Assembly: GCA_038147755.1 (NCBI GenBank)
Contig: JAYQTS010000002.1
Location: 186,001-250,000 of the forward strand
Length of the DNA: 64,000 bases
Direction: 5' to 3'
From: UBA5951 sp012269555
GTDB taxonomy: Bacteria > Pseudomonadota > Alphaproteobacteria > Puniceispirillales > Puniceispirillaceae
Positions 16,920-27,315 of this stretch are shown piece after piece; position 1 is the stretch's first letter, and the number at the start of each line of letters is the position of its first letter. The notes under the pieces were generated by a model. The model saw only the letters and a list, made by a program, of their open reading frames with translations, searched no databases and was not told where the DNA came from. The translations under genes were made by a program, and so were the position numbers.

Positions 16920-18218
16920 ATGATTAAAAATTCAAAATGGCAAAAATTTTTGGCCATTACAGTAGGTGCATTGCCGATTTCATTGGTCATGCCTTCAGCT
17001 GCCTTGGCAGCCCCAGATGCAGAAACAGCATACATTTTTAATAGCTTTTCATTTCTAATTCATGGGTTCATGGTAGCACTAATGGCAGCTGGTTTTTGTA
17101 TGCTTGAAGGCGGGTTAGTAAGATCCAAAAATGCCACTGTTCAATGTACTAAAAATATTTCATTGTATGCTATCGCTGGACTCATGTACGCCATAGTTGG
17201 TTACAACTTAATGTATATGGATGTTAATGGCTTTATTGGTTCATTTTCCTTTTGGAGCCCGTCTGAAGCTTCAGTTGACGATGGATATTCTTCAGGGTCA
17301 GATTGGTTTTTTCAAATGGTTTTTGTAGCAACAGCTGCTTCTATCGTTTCTGGAGCCGTCGCAGAACGCGTCAAGTTAACCTCATTCTTGGTTTTTGTAG
17401 TCATTCTTACTGGATTTATTTATCCAATCCAAGGCAGTTGGTCTTGGGGCGGCGGCTATTTGTCCGAAGCAGGATTTCTAGACTTTGCTGGCTCTACAAT
17501 AGTCCATTCAGTTGGGGGGTGGGCAGCATTGACAGGATGTTTAATTATTGGTTCGCGTTCAGGAAAATACTCAGATGATGGTAAAATTAAACCAATGCCA
17601 GGTTCAAACTTACCTTTAGCTACATTAGGAACATTCCTATTGTGGTTCGGTTGGTTTGGATTTAACGGTGGTTCCCAGTTAGCTATGGGGTCCGCTGCGG
17701 ATGTGGATGCTATTAGTAACATCTATATAAACACAAATTTGGCTGCTGCAGCTGGAGTTGTGGTCGCCATAATTGGAACGAGCATACTATATGGGAAGGT
17801 CGATTTAACAATGGCATTAAATGGAGCTCTTGGCGGATTAGTGGCAATAACCGCTGAACCATTAGCTCCATCCCCAATATTAGCGATTTTTATTGGTGGT
17901 GTCGGAAGTGCTCTTGTTATACTAACAGTGCCTCTTTTGGATAAGTTAAAAATTGATGATGTAGTTGGTGCAATACCTGTTCACCTTGTTGCAGGTATCT
18001 GGGGCACTATAGCAGTTGTTTTGTCAAACTCAGATGCAACACTCGGAGCGCAACTTTACGGCATTTTTGCTATAGGTGTATTTACAATTGTCACATCCGC
18101 AGTAGCTTGGTACGTGATAAAATTATTGATGGGAGTCAGATCAGATGAGCAATCTGAATTAGATGGTTTAGATAAATCTGAGAATGGCTTGGAGGCGTAC
18201 CCAGAATTTACAAGCTAA
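16920..18218 (+). CDS. amtB: Ammonium transporter
   Basis: A 432-residue inner-membrane channel. The N-terminal 30 residues are a signal-like segment ending SAALAAPDA, as in E. coli AmtB, followed by eleven helices. The pore residues are present: the twin His in GSTIVHSVGGWAAL and VHLVAGIWGT, and the AmtB signature around FNGGSQLAMG. The C-terminal tail is acidic (SDEQSELDGLDKSEN), where GlnK contact is made in homologues. AGGAG precedes the ATG. It shares an operon with glnK and ends at a strong terminator at 18241. Confidence 0.95.
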   Translation: MIKNSKWQKFLAITVGALPISLVMPSAALAAPDAETAYIFNSFSFLIHGFMVALMAAGFCMLEGGLVRSKNATVQCTKNISLYAIAGLMYAIVGYNLMYMDVNGFIGSFSFWSPSEASVDDGYSSGSDWFFQMVFVATAASIVSGAVAERVKLTSFLVFVVILTGFIYPIQGSWSWGGGYLSEAGFLDFAGSTIVHSVGGWAALTGCLIIGSRSGKYSDDGKIKPMPGSNLPLATLGTFLLWFGWFGFNGGSQLAMGSAADVDAISNIYINTNLAAAAGVVVAIIGTSILYGKVDLTMALNGALGGLVAITAEPLAPSPILAIFIGGVGSALVILTVPLLDKLKIDDVVGAIPVHLVAGIWGTIAVVLSNSDATLGAQLYGIFAIGVFTIVTSAVAWYVIKLLMGVRSDEQSELDGLDKSENGLEAYPEFTS

Positions 18219-18240
18219 TCTATAGTCAAATTACATCTAG

Positions 18241-18273
18241 AAACGGCTCTCTACTTTGGGAGCCGTTTTTTTT
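18241..18273 (+). terminator. Rho-independent terminator of glnK-amtB
   Basis: Nine-base-pair stem AAACGGCTC/GAGCCGTTT with a ten-base loop, running into eight consecutive T from the end of the stem. It lies 22 bases beyond the amtB stop. Confidence 0.9.
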
Positions 18274-18404
18274 AGTGGGTTTTAAAAAAAAATTTATGAA
18301 TTGAAATGATATTATCATTTTTTTCTGTAAAGTATGTTTAGGGAGGTAATATAAAGACTATTTGTAAATAGTTTTAGCTGAAATATGTAAAGAGATAATT
18401 AAAT

Positions 18405-19448
18405 ATGAGCAATGAAATATCTGATTTTCGCAGTGATACTGTAACAAATCCATCATCAGCCATGCGTGAGGCAATGTGTCAGGCTGTTGTGGGTGACGAT
18501 GATTACGGCGACGACCCTACAGTTAAAGAGCTCGAAGAAAAAATAGCTTATCTTTTTGATAAGCCATCAGCACTTTTTTTGCCCTCAGGCACACAATCAA
18601 ATTTAATTGCACTCCTAACTCATTGTCAACGAGGGGAAGAAGTCATCACTGGAAAAGAATATCATATTTTTGCTTGGGAAGGAGGCGGAGCAAGCACATT
18701 AGGTGGTATTATTGTAAATCCGTTAATGACGGATGAAACAGGAGGAATTAATTTAAAAGAGTTAACCCTATCAATAAAAAGGGGTAGCAATCACGAGCCT
18801 ACAACAAAACTTTTATCTTTGGAGAATACATTTTGTGGAATCGTACAGCCGATGGAGAGATTAAAAGATTTAACGCAGATTGCTCGTTTAAATAATTTAT
18901 CTACTCATCTTGACGGTGCTCGGTTAGCGAACGCTGTTGTCAAAACTGGCATTAGTTTCAAAACCTATGGTAAGCTTTTCGATACTGTATCTTTGTGTTT
19001 ATCTAAAGGTTTAGGGGCGCCTGTTGGGTCTGTGTTGGTAGGAGGCCCAGATTTTATCGAAAGAGCGCGTCGTATTCGCAAACAACTTGGTGGGGGCATG
19101 CGCCAGTCTGGCATTTTGGCCGCTGCTGGTTTATATGCGGTAGAGCATAATTTGCAAAGGCTAAGCAAAGACCATGAGAATGCTTCCAATCTTGCAGAAC
19201 AGCTCTCGAAAAACACTCATTTTCAGGTGCCATTAAATATTATTGATACAAACATAGTTTATGCAGACATAGGTCCCGAAAAAGCCGAGGAAATGCATTC
19301 TCACCTATCAAATAACAATGTTAGGGTAAATTTCCCAGAGAAAATTATTATAAATGGTGAAATTAGGTCTAGATTTCGTTTTGTGGTTCACTTGGATATA
19401 TATAATGAAGATATTATTAAACTGATAAATATCTGTAATAATTTTTAA
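18405..19448 (+). CDS. ltaE: Low-specificity L-threonine aldolase
   Basis: A 347-residue fold-type I PLP enzyme that splits L-threonine or L-allo-threonine into glycine and acetaldehyde. The N-terminal FRSDTVTNPSSAMREAM is the family opening. PLP contacts are the SGTQSN loop (61-66), Asp170 in HLDGAR, and the Schiff-base lysine Lys201 in SLCLSKGLGAPVGS. RQSGILAAAGLYA completes the signature. It has its own 5' region after the amtB terminator and is probably monocistronic. It could supply glycine and one-carbon units. Confidence 0.9.
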   Translation: MSNEISDFRSDTVTNPSSAMREAMCQAVVGDDDYGDDPTVKELEEKIAYLFDKPSALFLPSGTQSNLIALLTHCQRGEEVITGKEYHIFAWEGGGASTLGGIIVNPLMTDETGGINLKELTLSIKRGSNHEPTTKLLSLENTFCGIVQPMERLKDLTQIARLNNLSTHLDGARLANAVVKTGISFKTYGKLFDTVSLCLSKGLGAPVGSVLVGGPDFIERARRIRKQLGGGMRQSGILAAAGLYAVEHNLQRLSKDHENASNLAEQLSKNTHFQVPLNIIDTNIVYADIGPEKAEEMHSHLSNNNVRVNFPEKIIINGEIRSRFRFVVHLDIYNEDIIKLINICNNF

Positions 19449-19780
19449 AAATGAAAGTTTCTATCAAAGATAATATAAAACACAAATTATTTTTAATAAT
19501 ATTTCTTAAAATTGGTTTCTGTGTCGTTTTTAAAGTCAGATACAGAAGGCGGTTAAGTTCATGAGATAGAAAGAATGAAATAAAGCAAAATTTGTTTCTT
19601 TAATATTACAAATACTGGTATTTCCAAGCGCATAAATGGTAGAGCTGGTTAAGGAGATTTGTTTAATTTTTTCTTGCTAACTCTTGAATATATAGATTGA
19701 TTTTTGGTATTAATACTTTTCAACATTGTCAGCAAGTCAGCATAAAACGGTTAAATATTATCATAAATAGGGTATTGAGG
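19449..19780. other. Intergenic region without a supported gene
   Basis: About 332 bases. A palindrome AAATAC-TG-GTATTT lies near 19611-19624, which could be an operator. A 37-codon frame starting at 19451 directly after ltaE has no ribosome site, and its basic C-terminus resembles no family, so it is not called. No terminator hairpin with a T run is visible after ltaE. Confidence 0.4.
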
Positions 19781-20200
19781 ATGACTGTTCATCTAAAGAA
19801 ATTATCCGTGGGAACAGATTCATTGGAATCCCTTATTTCTAGACAAAAAAAGACTCTAGATGCTGGCAGAAAATTAATGCATCCAACACGAAACTGGCCA
19901 AGACGAAAAGATGAGCTTCTGGATGGTGGTAGCCTATATTGGATAATAAAAGGTCAGATGGTGGCACGCCAACCAATAAAAGAATTTGTGGAAGTATCGC
20001 AGACTGACTCAAAGCCTAAATGTGGAATAATTTTGATGCCTGGGTTGGTACCAGTCTTGCCAAAGAAAGTCAGAATATTTCAAGGCTGGCGATACTTAGA
20101 GGATATAGATGTTCCAGCTGATATGCCTGTTGATGAGACAGATGAAATGCCATTGCCAGTTTCGCTTATTAGAGAACTTAAGGAGTTAGGCCTTTTATAA
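19781..20200 (+). CDS. DUF1489 family protein
   Basis: A 139-residue cytoplasmic protein of a family found in Alphaproteobacteria with no assigned function. Family signatures are clear: MTVHLKKLSVGTDSLESL at the start, then the RRKDELLDGGSLYWIIKG block, LVPVLPKKVRIFQGWRYL, and the closing LPVSLIRELKELGLL. The start at 19781 is chosen because family members begin MTVHL; an upstream frame of 28 residues is not conserved in character. It is convergent with the MFS gene, with an 18-base gap. Confidence 0.85.
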   Translation: MTVHLKKLSVGTDSLESLISRQKKTLDAGRKLMHPTRNWPRRKDELLDGGSLYWIIKGQMVARQPIKEFVEVSQTDSKPKCGIILMPGLVPVLPKKVRIFQGWRYLEDIDVPADMPVDETDEMPLPVSLIRELKELGLL

Positions 20201-20218
20201 ATGTGATGAAAAAATCTT

Positions 20219-21526
20219 TTACTGATTTATATCCTTTTGCAAGTACGGATTATCCATAAGAGGATTTGCTTCCGCATTTATATCAGGGTTAGTCTCAATC
20301 CATTCAGCCTCTGGATTGAGTGATACAGCTGTTGCCGTAGCGGTTTCTGGCAATAACACCAGGGGACCTTGTGCTTCGGTTGGAATGGATGGCCTAACAC
20401 TCATTCGATATCCAATAAATAATGCTAATCCAATATGAAATATTCCTATTAACATAAAATAAGACCAGTTGCCCAAAAGATCCATTGATGCTGCTACTAA
20501 TGGCGCACCAATGACCGCGCCGATGCCATTGACCATTACTAATGAAGATGAGGTGCTAACCATTTGTGAGGGTGGTAGATAATCATTTGCGTGTGCAATA
20601 AAAAGGGAATAAAGAGCAAGTGAAGTGCCGCCATATAAACTCATAAATAACAACAAAAAGATAAAGTTATTTTTTTCCAATAAACTTAGTATTAAAGCAA
20701 AAATTGCCGCACTTAAACAAATTCCAAGAATAACTGCACGTCTATCAAACTTATCGGAAATCTTTCCAAGTGGATATTGAAGACAAAAAACTCCTACAGT
20801 CGTGCTCGCCATAAATAAAGACGTTTGCAGTGTGTTAAGGCCAATATTTTTGGCGTAAATTGCACCAATTCCAAATAGCATTGCAACAACAATTCCAGTA
20901 ACAAATAATCCCACTAATGCTAGTGGTGAGATTTGTATTAATCTGCGTATTGATATCATTTCCGGTGCTTCAAAATCAGGTGCTTTTGCAGCAGTTATCA
21001 AAATTGGTACAACTGCTAAGGAGATTAGCACGGATGCAATAAGAAAGAGGTTGTAAGAGATGCCATCATCAAACCCACTTATCAATTGACCAACGCCAAG
21101 ACCTGTCATTGTAATTATCATATAAATTGACAATATTTGCCCCCTAGTTTCATTTGTTGCTCTTTCGTTTAACCAACTTTCAACAACGATATACATTCCA
21201 GCATAGCAAAAACCTGTGAAAACACGCAAAAAACTCCATGAAATAGGGTCAGAAAGTATCAAATGCATTAGAATACTTGCAGATGCAATTGCGGCAAGAG
21301 CTCCAAAGGTTCTAATATGACCAACTTTAGAGAGTGTATTTGGTACAACCATGGAGCCAATGAAAATGCCAAGAAAATATCCCCCCATCATTGTTCCTGT
21401 AATCAGGTTACTGTAGCCAGACGCAGATGCTCGCAATCCCAAAAGAACTATTTGTATTCCATTCCCAATCATGATTAATGCGAGACCAAAAAATAGTGGC
21501 CAAGTCGATATAAGAGAACGTATCAT
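20219..21526 (-). CDS. MFS transporter, YcaD-like
   Basis: 435 residues with twelve helices. The first half has GTMMGGYFLGIFIGS and a helix-5 region with the charged motif ESWLNERATNETRGQILSIY, the E-S-W-L-N block that marks the YcaD-like MFS group. The second half repeats the six-helix unit with PLGKISDKFDRR as the motif A copy. The C-terminal 60 residues are polar and acidic and probably cytoplasmic. The substrate is unknown. The gene is convergent with the DUF1489 gene. Confidence 0.8.
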   Translation of the reverse strand: MIRSLISTWPLFFGLALIMIGNGIQIVLLGLRASASGYSNLITGTMMGGYFLGIFIGSMVVPNTLSKVGHIRTFGALAAIASASILMHLILSDPISWSFLRVFTGFCYAGMYIVVESWLNERATNETRGQILSIYMIITMTGLGVGQLISGFDDGISYNLFLIASVLISLAVVPILITAAKAPDFEAPEMISIRRLIQISPLALVGLFVTGIVVAMLFGIGAIYAKNIGLNTLQTSLFMASTTVGVFCLQYPLGKISDKFDRRAVILGICLSAAIFALILSLLEKNNFIFLLLFMSLYGGTSLALYSLFIAHANDYLPPSQMVSTSSSLVMVNGIGAVIGAPLVAASMDLLGNWSYFMLIGIFHIGLALFIGYRMSVRPSIPTEAQGPLVLLPETATATAVSLNPEAEWIETNPDINAEANPLMDNPYLQKDINQ

Positions 21527-21741
21527 CGAATTTTCTTCTCAAGTTCAGCTATAGCAAAAAACGCAAAAAAAGTTTTATATTTAATAAATTTTAATCAGCT
21601 CGTTAATGATAATATCCGGTATATTCCTTTATTAATCTGCGCTCTCTTATTTGCGTCATAAACTAGTCGTTTATTAGATATCTATATTAATTATGAGAGT
21701 ATTTTTGGAACAATTGTAACCTAAAGTAAGAATTTACTATT

Positions 21742-24507
21742 TTAACTATCTTTAAATAAAATGGTGAGAATTTTTGTAACGATACGAAAATCTTCAGTCA
21801 CTTGTTTTTTTAAAGTTTCAGCATTTTTATAATTTAGTTGGATTGCTATAAAATGAATTACTCGTTTGGGTAATTCATTATGATGGTAAGAGATTAGTCG
21901 CGTTGATAGCTGCTGAATAAGGGTATCTAAACGAAAGTGTATTTGATTTAATTTATTTGATATTGACGGATATTTTTTTTCAAAGGTCCCTAAAATATAT
22001 TGGGCAATTGCACAGTCCAATAACCCACCATGCTGTTGTTTTAAATTCCAGAGAGGGTAAAATTCCGCTTTTCTTTTATCTAATATTTCCGCAAAGGCCG
22101 CTTTCAATTCGTTCGATTCAAAAACGCGTGATTGCATATACTTGAGTACGGGCAGTATTTTTTCCGAAAAATTGTTACCATTTAGAAGTAAACGCGCGTT
22201 TCTAAAAGCAAAAAATTCCCATATCCAAGCCTCATTCTCATAATAGGATGAAAAACGTTCCATACTAACCGCTAATGGCCCAGCGTTACCATCGGGACGT
22301 AATCTTAAATCAAGTTCATATAAGCTACCGTGGGATGTTTTGAAGGTCATCCAGTTATTGACTAACTGAGTAAGGCGAATGAAATAACTACTTGTGTCCA
22401 ATTTTATTTGATTATCTGGACTCTTCTCATTGTCATTATCATACACAATAATTAAATCGAGATCTGATTGTGCTGTAAGTGTGCAATCTGCTAATCTACC
22501 TAGGGCGATTATTTCAAAGTTATTATCAATAAATCCGTGTCTTGTAGCAAAATCTTTTAAAGCAAGTTGAATTATCTGACTGAGGCATTCACTAGCAATA
22601 ATACTCCTGAAATATGCAATTTCATGTGCCTCTGATATCGCTTCTAGGAGATGAACATCTGCCTGAAATTGCCAACTCCTATTGCGTTTTCGAATAAGGT
22701 CAAGTGCCCTTTCTATTGAGACATTTTGTATCTCATCTTGAGTTATCTTAGCAACTAAAGTCTTATCAGGAAGTTTGTGAAAAAACTGATTTTCTAGTAA
22801 ATCATCTAATAAATAAGTATTATATCGAAGAATTTCGGTAAGACGTGGTGCTTTTACGAGTATATTAGATAAAAGACCAACCAGTATTGGGTTGTTTTCA
22901 AGAAGCGCAAATATTTGAACACCGGCCGGCAAACTAGAAATAATGTCTTGAAAAGCAGCAAATGCTGCATCAGGAAAATCAGCCTTTGCAATTTCAAGCA
23001 ACATTTTTGGCAGTAATCTTATAAGATAGGTTCTTGCTCTTTCACTTGAGGTAGCGGCCACGCTTCCACTGAGCCATGCCTGTATAGTTTTTTGTATGAA
23101 TTTTTCATTTTTAAAACCAAGCTGCGATATCCACTCAAGAATAAATTCTGGGTCTTGTGGTAGTGTTACAGAAGTTGAATTATTCGCTTTCTTAGACACC
23201 ATTTCATTTAAAATTGGGTGCGAAGCAGAATTTTTTGTGAATTGCTGTAATTCATGTAATATTTTTTTAAATTCAAAGGAGCTTCTATATCCCATTAGAT
23301 AGGAAAACTTTTCAAAATCCAATTCTAGTTTTGGAAGTTTATGAGTTTGGTTGTCCCTTTGATATTGAAGTCTATGTTCTATTCTTCTCCAAGCATAGTA
23401 GCAGCTAATTAAATCATTTGCTTTGCCTTCACTTATCCATTCAGAATTTTCAAGTTCAATAAGGGCTTTGCTGGTATTCTGTGTGCGGAGACTTAAATTG
23501 CGACCACCTCCAAGTAGTTGGAGAATATGAGTGATTATTTCGACATGACGAATTCCAAAGGCACCTAACTTCACATCAAAACCTAGATAGTCTTTTGGTA
23601 TGGGATAGTGTCGTAGCCAATTTTGTAAATCCTCCACAACAGTATAATCGAGCGTGTTTCTCCATATAAAGGGTTCGATTTTTGATAAAAATCCTTCTGC
23701 AAGTTTTATATCTCCAGCTATGGGTCTTGCTCTAAGAAATGCTGCTCTTTCCCATGACCTTGCTATACTCTCATAATAAATAATGGCAGTATCTATATCT
23801 AAACTAATAGAAGTAGTGCTTGGGTTAGGCCTAAGACGCATGTCTATTCGCCAACCATTTCCACCTTTAGAGGGGGCAGATAGCATATGTATGAGCTTTT
23901 TTCCCAATTCTATAAATTTTTTATTATCATAAATGTTATTAGTTTTATGCAAAAATATCAGATCTAAATCAGAGGAATAGTTCAGCTCCTTAGCTCCTAA
24001 CTTTCCTAGGGCTAAAATAGTAAAACCAGAGTTTTTTGGTGTTTTGATACCTGCTTGTCGAAAAAGAAAATTTGCAGTTTCATGGATTGTATATTCACCA
24101 AGGTCCGATAGTTGCTTGCAACTATCTTGAATACTCATAAATCCAAGTAATTCACTCATGGCAATAACATAACTAGATTGATTTTTATAAAGCCGGATTG
24201 TTTGAGTTGCTTCCTCCTCATCCGTTAAAGAAGAAATATTAAGTTCGAATTCTCTTTTTATCTCTTTGAGAGCTGTCTTCCAATTAGAATTTAGAATTTG
24301 TTTTAAATATTGAGCTGCATAAATTTGGCTTAGATGGAAGAGGTGGGGGCAAGTTGAAAAAATCATTGCGAGGGAATTTTTATTGGTATCAGGCGAATAT
24401 TCAATTAGATGCTCATGAACTACTTTTGATACAATTTTTTTGCAGTAAAATATTTGGCGCTTTTCCAGAAATATTTGTTTTTTTCTGTTTTCGCTTAAAT
24501 CGGGCAT
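21742..24507 (-). CDS. glnE: Glutamine synthetase adenylyltransferase/deadenylylase
   Basis: 921 residues, close to the usual 940-990. It adds AMP to glutamine synthetase when glutamine is high and removes it when nitrogen is short, under P-II control. Both nucleotidyltransferase domains are visible: the N-terminal deadenylylase with ALGKLGAKELNYSSDLDLI and DMRLRPNPST, and the C-terminal adenylylase with ALGRLADCTLTAQSDLDLI and DLRLRPDGNAGPLAVS. The regulatory linker lies between. It follows the MATE gene by 40 bases on the same strand. Its presence with glnK-amtB shows an intact nitrogen cascade in this region. Confidence 0.93.
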   Translation of the reverse strand: MPDLSENRKKQIFLEKRQIFYCKKIVSKVVHEHLIEYSPDTNKNSLAMIFSTCPHLFHLSQIYAAQYLKQILNSNWKTALKEIKREFELNISSLTDEEEATQTIRLYKNQSSYVIAMSELLGFMSIQDSCKQLSDLGEYTIHETANFLFRQAGIKTPKNSGFTILALGKLGAKELNYSSDLDLIFLHKTNNIYDNKKFIELGKKLIHMLSAPSKGGNGWRIDMRLRPNPSTTSISLDIDTAIIYYESIARSWERAAFLRARPIAGDIKLAEGFLSKIEPFIWRNTLDYTVVEDLQNWLRHYPIPKDYLGFDVKLGAFGIRHVEIITHILQLLGGGRNLSLRTQNTSKALIELENSEWISEGKANDLISCYYAWRRIEHRLQYQRDNQTHKLPKLELDFEKFSYLMGYRSSFEFKKILHELQQFTKNSASHPILNEMVSKKANNSTSVTLPQDPEFILEWISQLGFKNEKFIQKTIQAWLSGSVAATSSERARTYLIRLLPKMLLEIAKADFPDAAFAAFQDIISSLPAGVQIFALLENNPILVGLLSNILVKAPRLTEILRYNTYLLDDLLENQFFHKLPDKTLVAKITQDEIQNVSIERALDLIRKRNRSWQFQADVHLLEAISEAHEIAYFRSIIASECLSQIIQLALKDFATRHGFIDNNFEIIALGRLADCTLTAQSDLDLIIVYDNDNEKSPDNQIKLDTSSYFIRLTQLVNNWMTFKTSHGSLYELDLRLRPDGNAGPLAVSMERFSSYYENEAWIWEFFAFRNARLLLNGNNFSEKILPVLKYMQSRVFESNELKAAFAEILDKRKAEFYPLWNLKQQHGGLLDCAIAQYILGTFEKKYPSISNKLNQIHFRLDTLIQQLSTRLISYHHNELPKRVIHFIAIQLNYKNAETLKKQVTEDFRIVTKILTILFKDS

Positions 24508-24547
24508 ATAAGTTATCTTTTTATTTTGTCTTTTTAAAGCTTTGCTT

Positions 24548-25953
24548 TTATCCTAATTCAACTCTATTATTAGTGTTCATTTTAGATAAAAACCAAAAAC
24601 ACCTCATTGTCAGAATTAGACTCGCCAATGTTAATCCGCATGCGAGACCCCACCAAATTCCATTTGGCCCTACCCCCGCTCTAAAAGCAAGAAGATATCC
24701 TACAAATAAACCGCCGCCCCAGAAACAGATAAAACCGATTAATGCTGGTATGGCTGTATCATTAATGCCCCGCAAAATAGCAGCAGTGATAGCTTGCAAA
24801 CCATCAACTATCTGAAAAAGAGCCGTAATTAGTAGGAAGGGTATTGCAAAATTTGTTACAGCCTCTTGAAGTGGGTCATCGCGCTTTAAGAAGATATCTA
24901 TCAATGGCATGTGAAAAATAAATATTAAAAAACTCATTAGACTAGTTACACCAATGCCTAATGCGATGGAAATAATGCTAAGACTAGCAACTGTCTCAGT
25001 ATCCTGACTTCCCGCAGCTCTCCCAATAAGAATAGAGCTTGCCTGTGCTATTGATAGTGGTATCATGAAACATATGCCAGCTAGCTGTGTAGAAATTGCC
25101 GTTGCAGCAAGCGCCGCTGTTCCAAAAAAACCCATCATTATCGAAGCGACAGCAAACATACCAGTTTCTGACATAACCATCACTCCATTTGGGCTTCCTA
25201 CTTTTAGGATTTTTTTTGTTATTTTCCAGTCCATTGCCCATAACCTTCTAAAAGGCTGTATATCTTTGAAAGGTGATTTTAGACCAATAATTAGCCCCAT
25301 CGAGATTGTGCCCATAAGAAAACAAACAGCAGTTGATATTGCAATCCCATTCAATCCAAGACTTGGTATCCAAAAATATCCAAAAGTAAGAATTTCGTTT
25401 CCAATTATATTAAACAGCAGGGCGATAAGCGCTCCAATAAATTGCACATATGGTTTCGAGTAGGCTGCCGAAAAAAATCTCATTACAAGAAATAGAAACA
25501 TAAGAGGAAGGAAAAGGCTGATATTATTAGAAACGAGCTAGCATGGCTCACCAGTTCTTGGTCTTGTCCTAATTTAGGCAACAGCCAAATCCCGCTTATT
25601 ACTGGTATTGCCAACATAAAGCCAAAAATAATAGCAACTAATATTCCTTGCCTAAATACCCGCCGTGTAGTTTTTACATCATCTGCTCCGAGAGCTTGCG
25701 AAGTTAGAGATGAGATAACAACTAACATGCCAAGAGCAAAAAAATAAAATGGCTGATAGTACCGTATAGCAAGGCCACCTGCTGCTAGATCAAAACTTCC
25801 AAGTCTTCCCATAACCCATATATCGGAAGTCATTATTCCTATTGAAATAAGCTGCGCTATCCCAAGTGGAATAGAGAGCTTCACTAAACTATAAAAGTTT
25901 AATTTCCAGCTGTTATTTGCATTCACAGCTAAACCAAAAATTCTAAGGGTCAC
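24548..25953 (-). CDS. MATE family efflux transporter
   Basis: About 468 residues with twelve helices after adding one base. MATE proteins export cationic drugs or metabolites in exchange for Na+ or H+. N-terminal features are SIPLGIAQLISIGIMTSDIWVMGRLG and, later, SSLTSQALGADD. The C-terminal half repeats the pattern with STQLAGICFMIPLSIAQASSILIGRAAGS, given here in part. The frame breaks at 25512-25515 (minus-strand T4, five expected), giving AFFLPLMFLFLVMRFF across the joint. It is upstream of glnE; the two may be cotranscribed, though they share no obvious function. Confidence 0.85.
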
Positions 25954-26131
25954 TAAAAAACACTTTCAAATAAAAAATGTGAATGATAGTCTTTAACTCA
26001 AATCACTTAAAAATTTTTTCTCGTTTATAAAAATGAACTATCATTATTTTCTAATGCCAGTATAAGTGGATAGCGTCAATCAATAAACTCTAACAAAGTT
26101 CAATTATAAAACTAACAGAAAGAGAGTTTGA

Positions 26132-27310
26132 GTGGGTAGGTTATTGAAATTATTTTTCTTTAGAGCATTACCAGCTTTCTTTGTTCTTAGCGCATTTGTA
26201 TATGGGTTTAATTATCTTGTGAGTACTAAACCTGTTGTTGAACAAACTAGATTAGAAGAGAAAGTTTGGTCTGTTGATGTAAGCCCGGTTTCAATTAAAG
26301 ACGCGCAGCCTGAATTTGTTGCCTATGGTACTGTTAAATCAATGCGACAGGTTAATTTGCAATTACCTGTCACTGGTGAAGTGAGCTTCATTTCTCCAAA
26401 CTTTAAAGAAGGAGCAATTTTAACGAAAGGAGAGCTGCTTGTAGGACTTGAGGATGATAGACAGATTCTAGCACTTGAAGATACTGATACAAAAATAAAA
26501 GCGGAAAAAATCAATGTCGCTTATCTCCAAAAACAAAGGGAACTTCGTTTGAAGATTGCAAATAGAATACAAAAAATGAAGGAGCGAAGCGCCGCAACAG
26601 ACGCAAGTTTAGATGAGGCAAAACTTTCTGTTGTTATAACAGAAAATCAGCTTGCACAATCAGAAGCAAGGATCCTAGAGCTAGAAATTCTGCGAAAAAA
26701 CCAAATTAAAGATATTGATGATACTCAACTTATAGCGCCTTTTACTGGTAGCTTGAGTAAAGTAAGTATTGCACCAGGTCAAAGAGTTACTAATGCTAGT
26801 GCTATTGGCGTATTAACAGAGTTAAATGCTAAGGAAGTACCCTTCATCGTTCCAGCTGAAGTATTTGTAAATTTAGCTGCACTCCTTAATTCAGAGGTTT
26901 CTCTCATTTGGAAGAGTGGTGATGATGACTTGGCTGTTACTAAAGGGATTATAAAAAGATATCAATCAGAGATTGATAAAATAGATGGCGGTGGCACATT
27001 ATATGCCGAATTAGAGGAAAATTCCTCTAATTTTATCCCGGTTGGGGCATTTGTAGAAGTTGTCTATAAAGGATTGAACTTGAACAAAGTTGTGATGCTA
27101 CCAGAGTCAGCCCTTTACGCTAACGAAAAAGTTTATGCAGTGATAAGTGGACGTACTGTTGAAAGAAATGTCGAAATAAAATATCGAAGTGATGGAAAAA
27201 TTTGGGTAAGTGGTGAACTAGAACAAAATGATCTAATTATTACTACTCGTTTATTAGGACTGTCAGCTGGTATGAAAGTTAAAATAAACCAAATCATTGA
27301 TGTGGATTAG
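26132..27310 (+). CDS. RND efflux periplasmic adaptor subunit
   Basis: 392 residues. An N-terminal membrane anchor (residues 4-28) is followed by a lipoyl-like half (LQLPVTGEVSFISPNFKEGAILTKG), a helical hairpin (about 100-180) and the second lipoyl half (TQLIAPFTGSLSKVSIAPGQRV), then beta-barrel and membrane-proximal domains. It connects the RND pump to an outer-membrane channel, which is not encoded here. The start is GTG with AAAGAGAG upstream. The gene ends five bases before the permease start, so the two are translationally linked. Confidence 0.88.
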   Translation: MGRLLKLFFFRALPAFFVLSAFVYGFNYLVSTKPVVEQTRLEEKVWSVDVSPVSIKDAQPEFVAYGTVKSMRQVNLQLPVTGEVSFISPNFKEGAILTKGELLVGLEDDRQILALEDTDTKIKAEKINVAYLQKQRELRLKIANRIQKMKERSAATDASLDEAKLSVVITENQLAQSEARILELEILRKNQIKDIDDTQLIAPFTGSLSKVSIAPGQRVTNASAIGVLTELNAKEVPFIVPAEVFVNLAALLNSEVSLIWKSGDDDLAVTKGIIKRYQSEIDKIDGGGTLYAELEENSSNFIPVGAFVEVVYKGLNLNKVVMLPESALYANEKVYAVISGRTVERNVEIKYRSDGKIWVSGELEQNDLIITTRLLGLSAGMKVKINQIIDVD

Positions 27311-27315
27311 GTTTT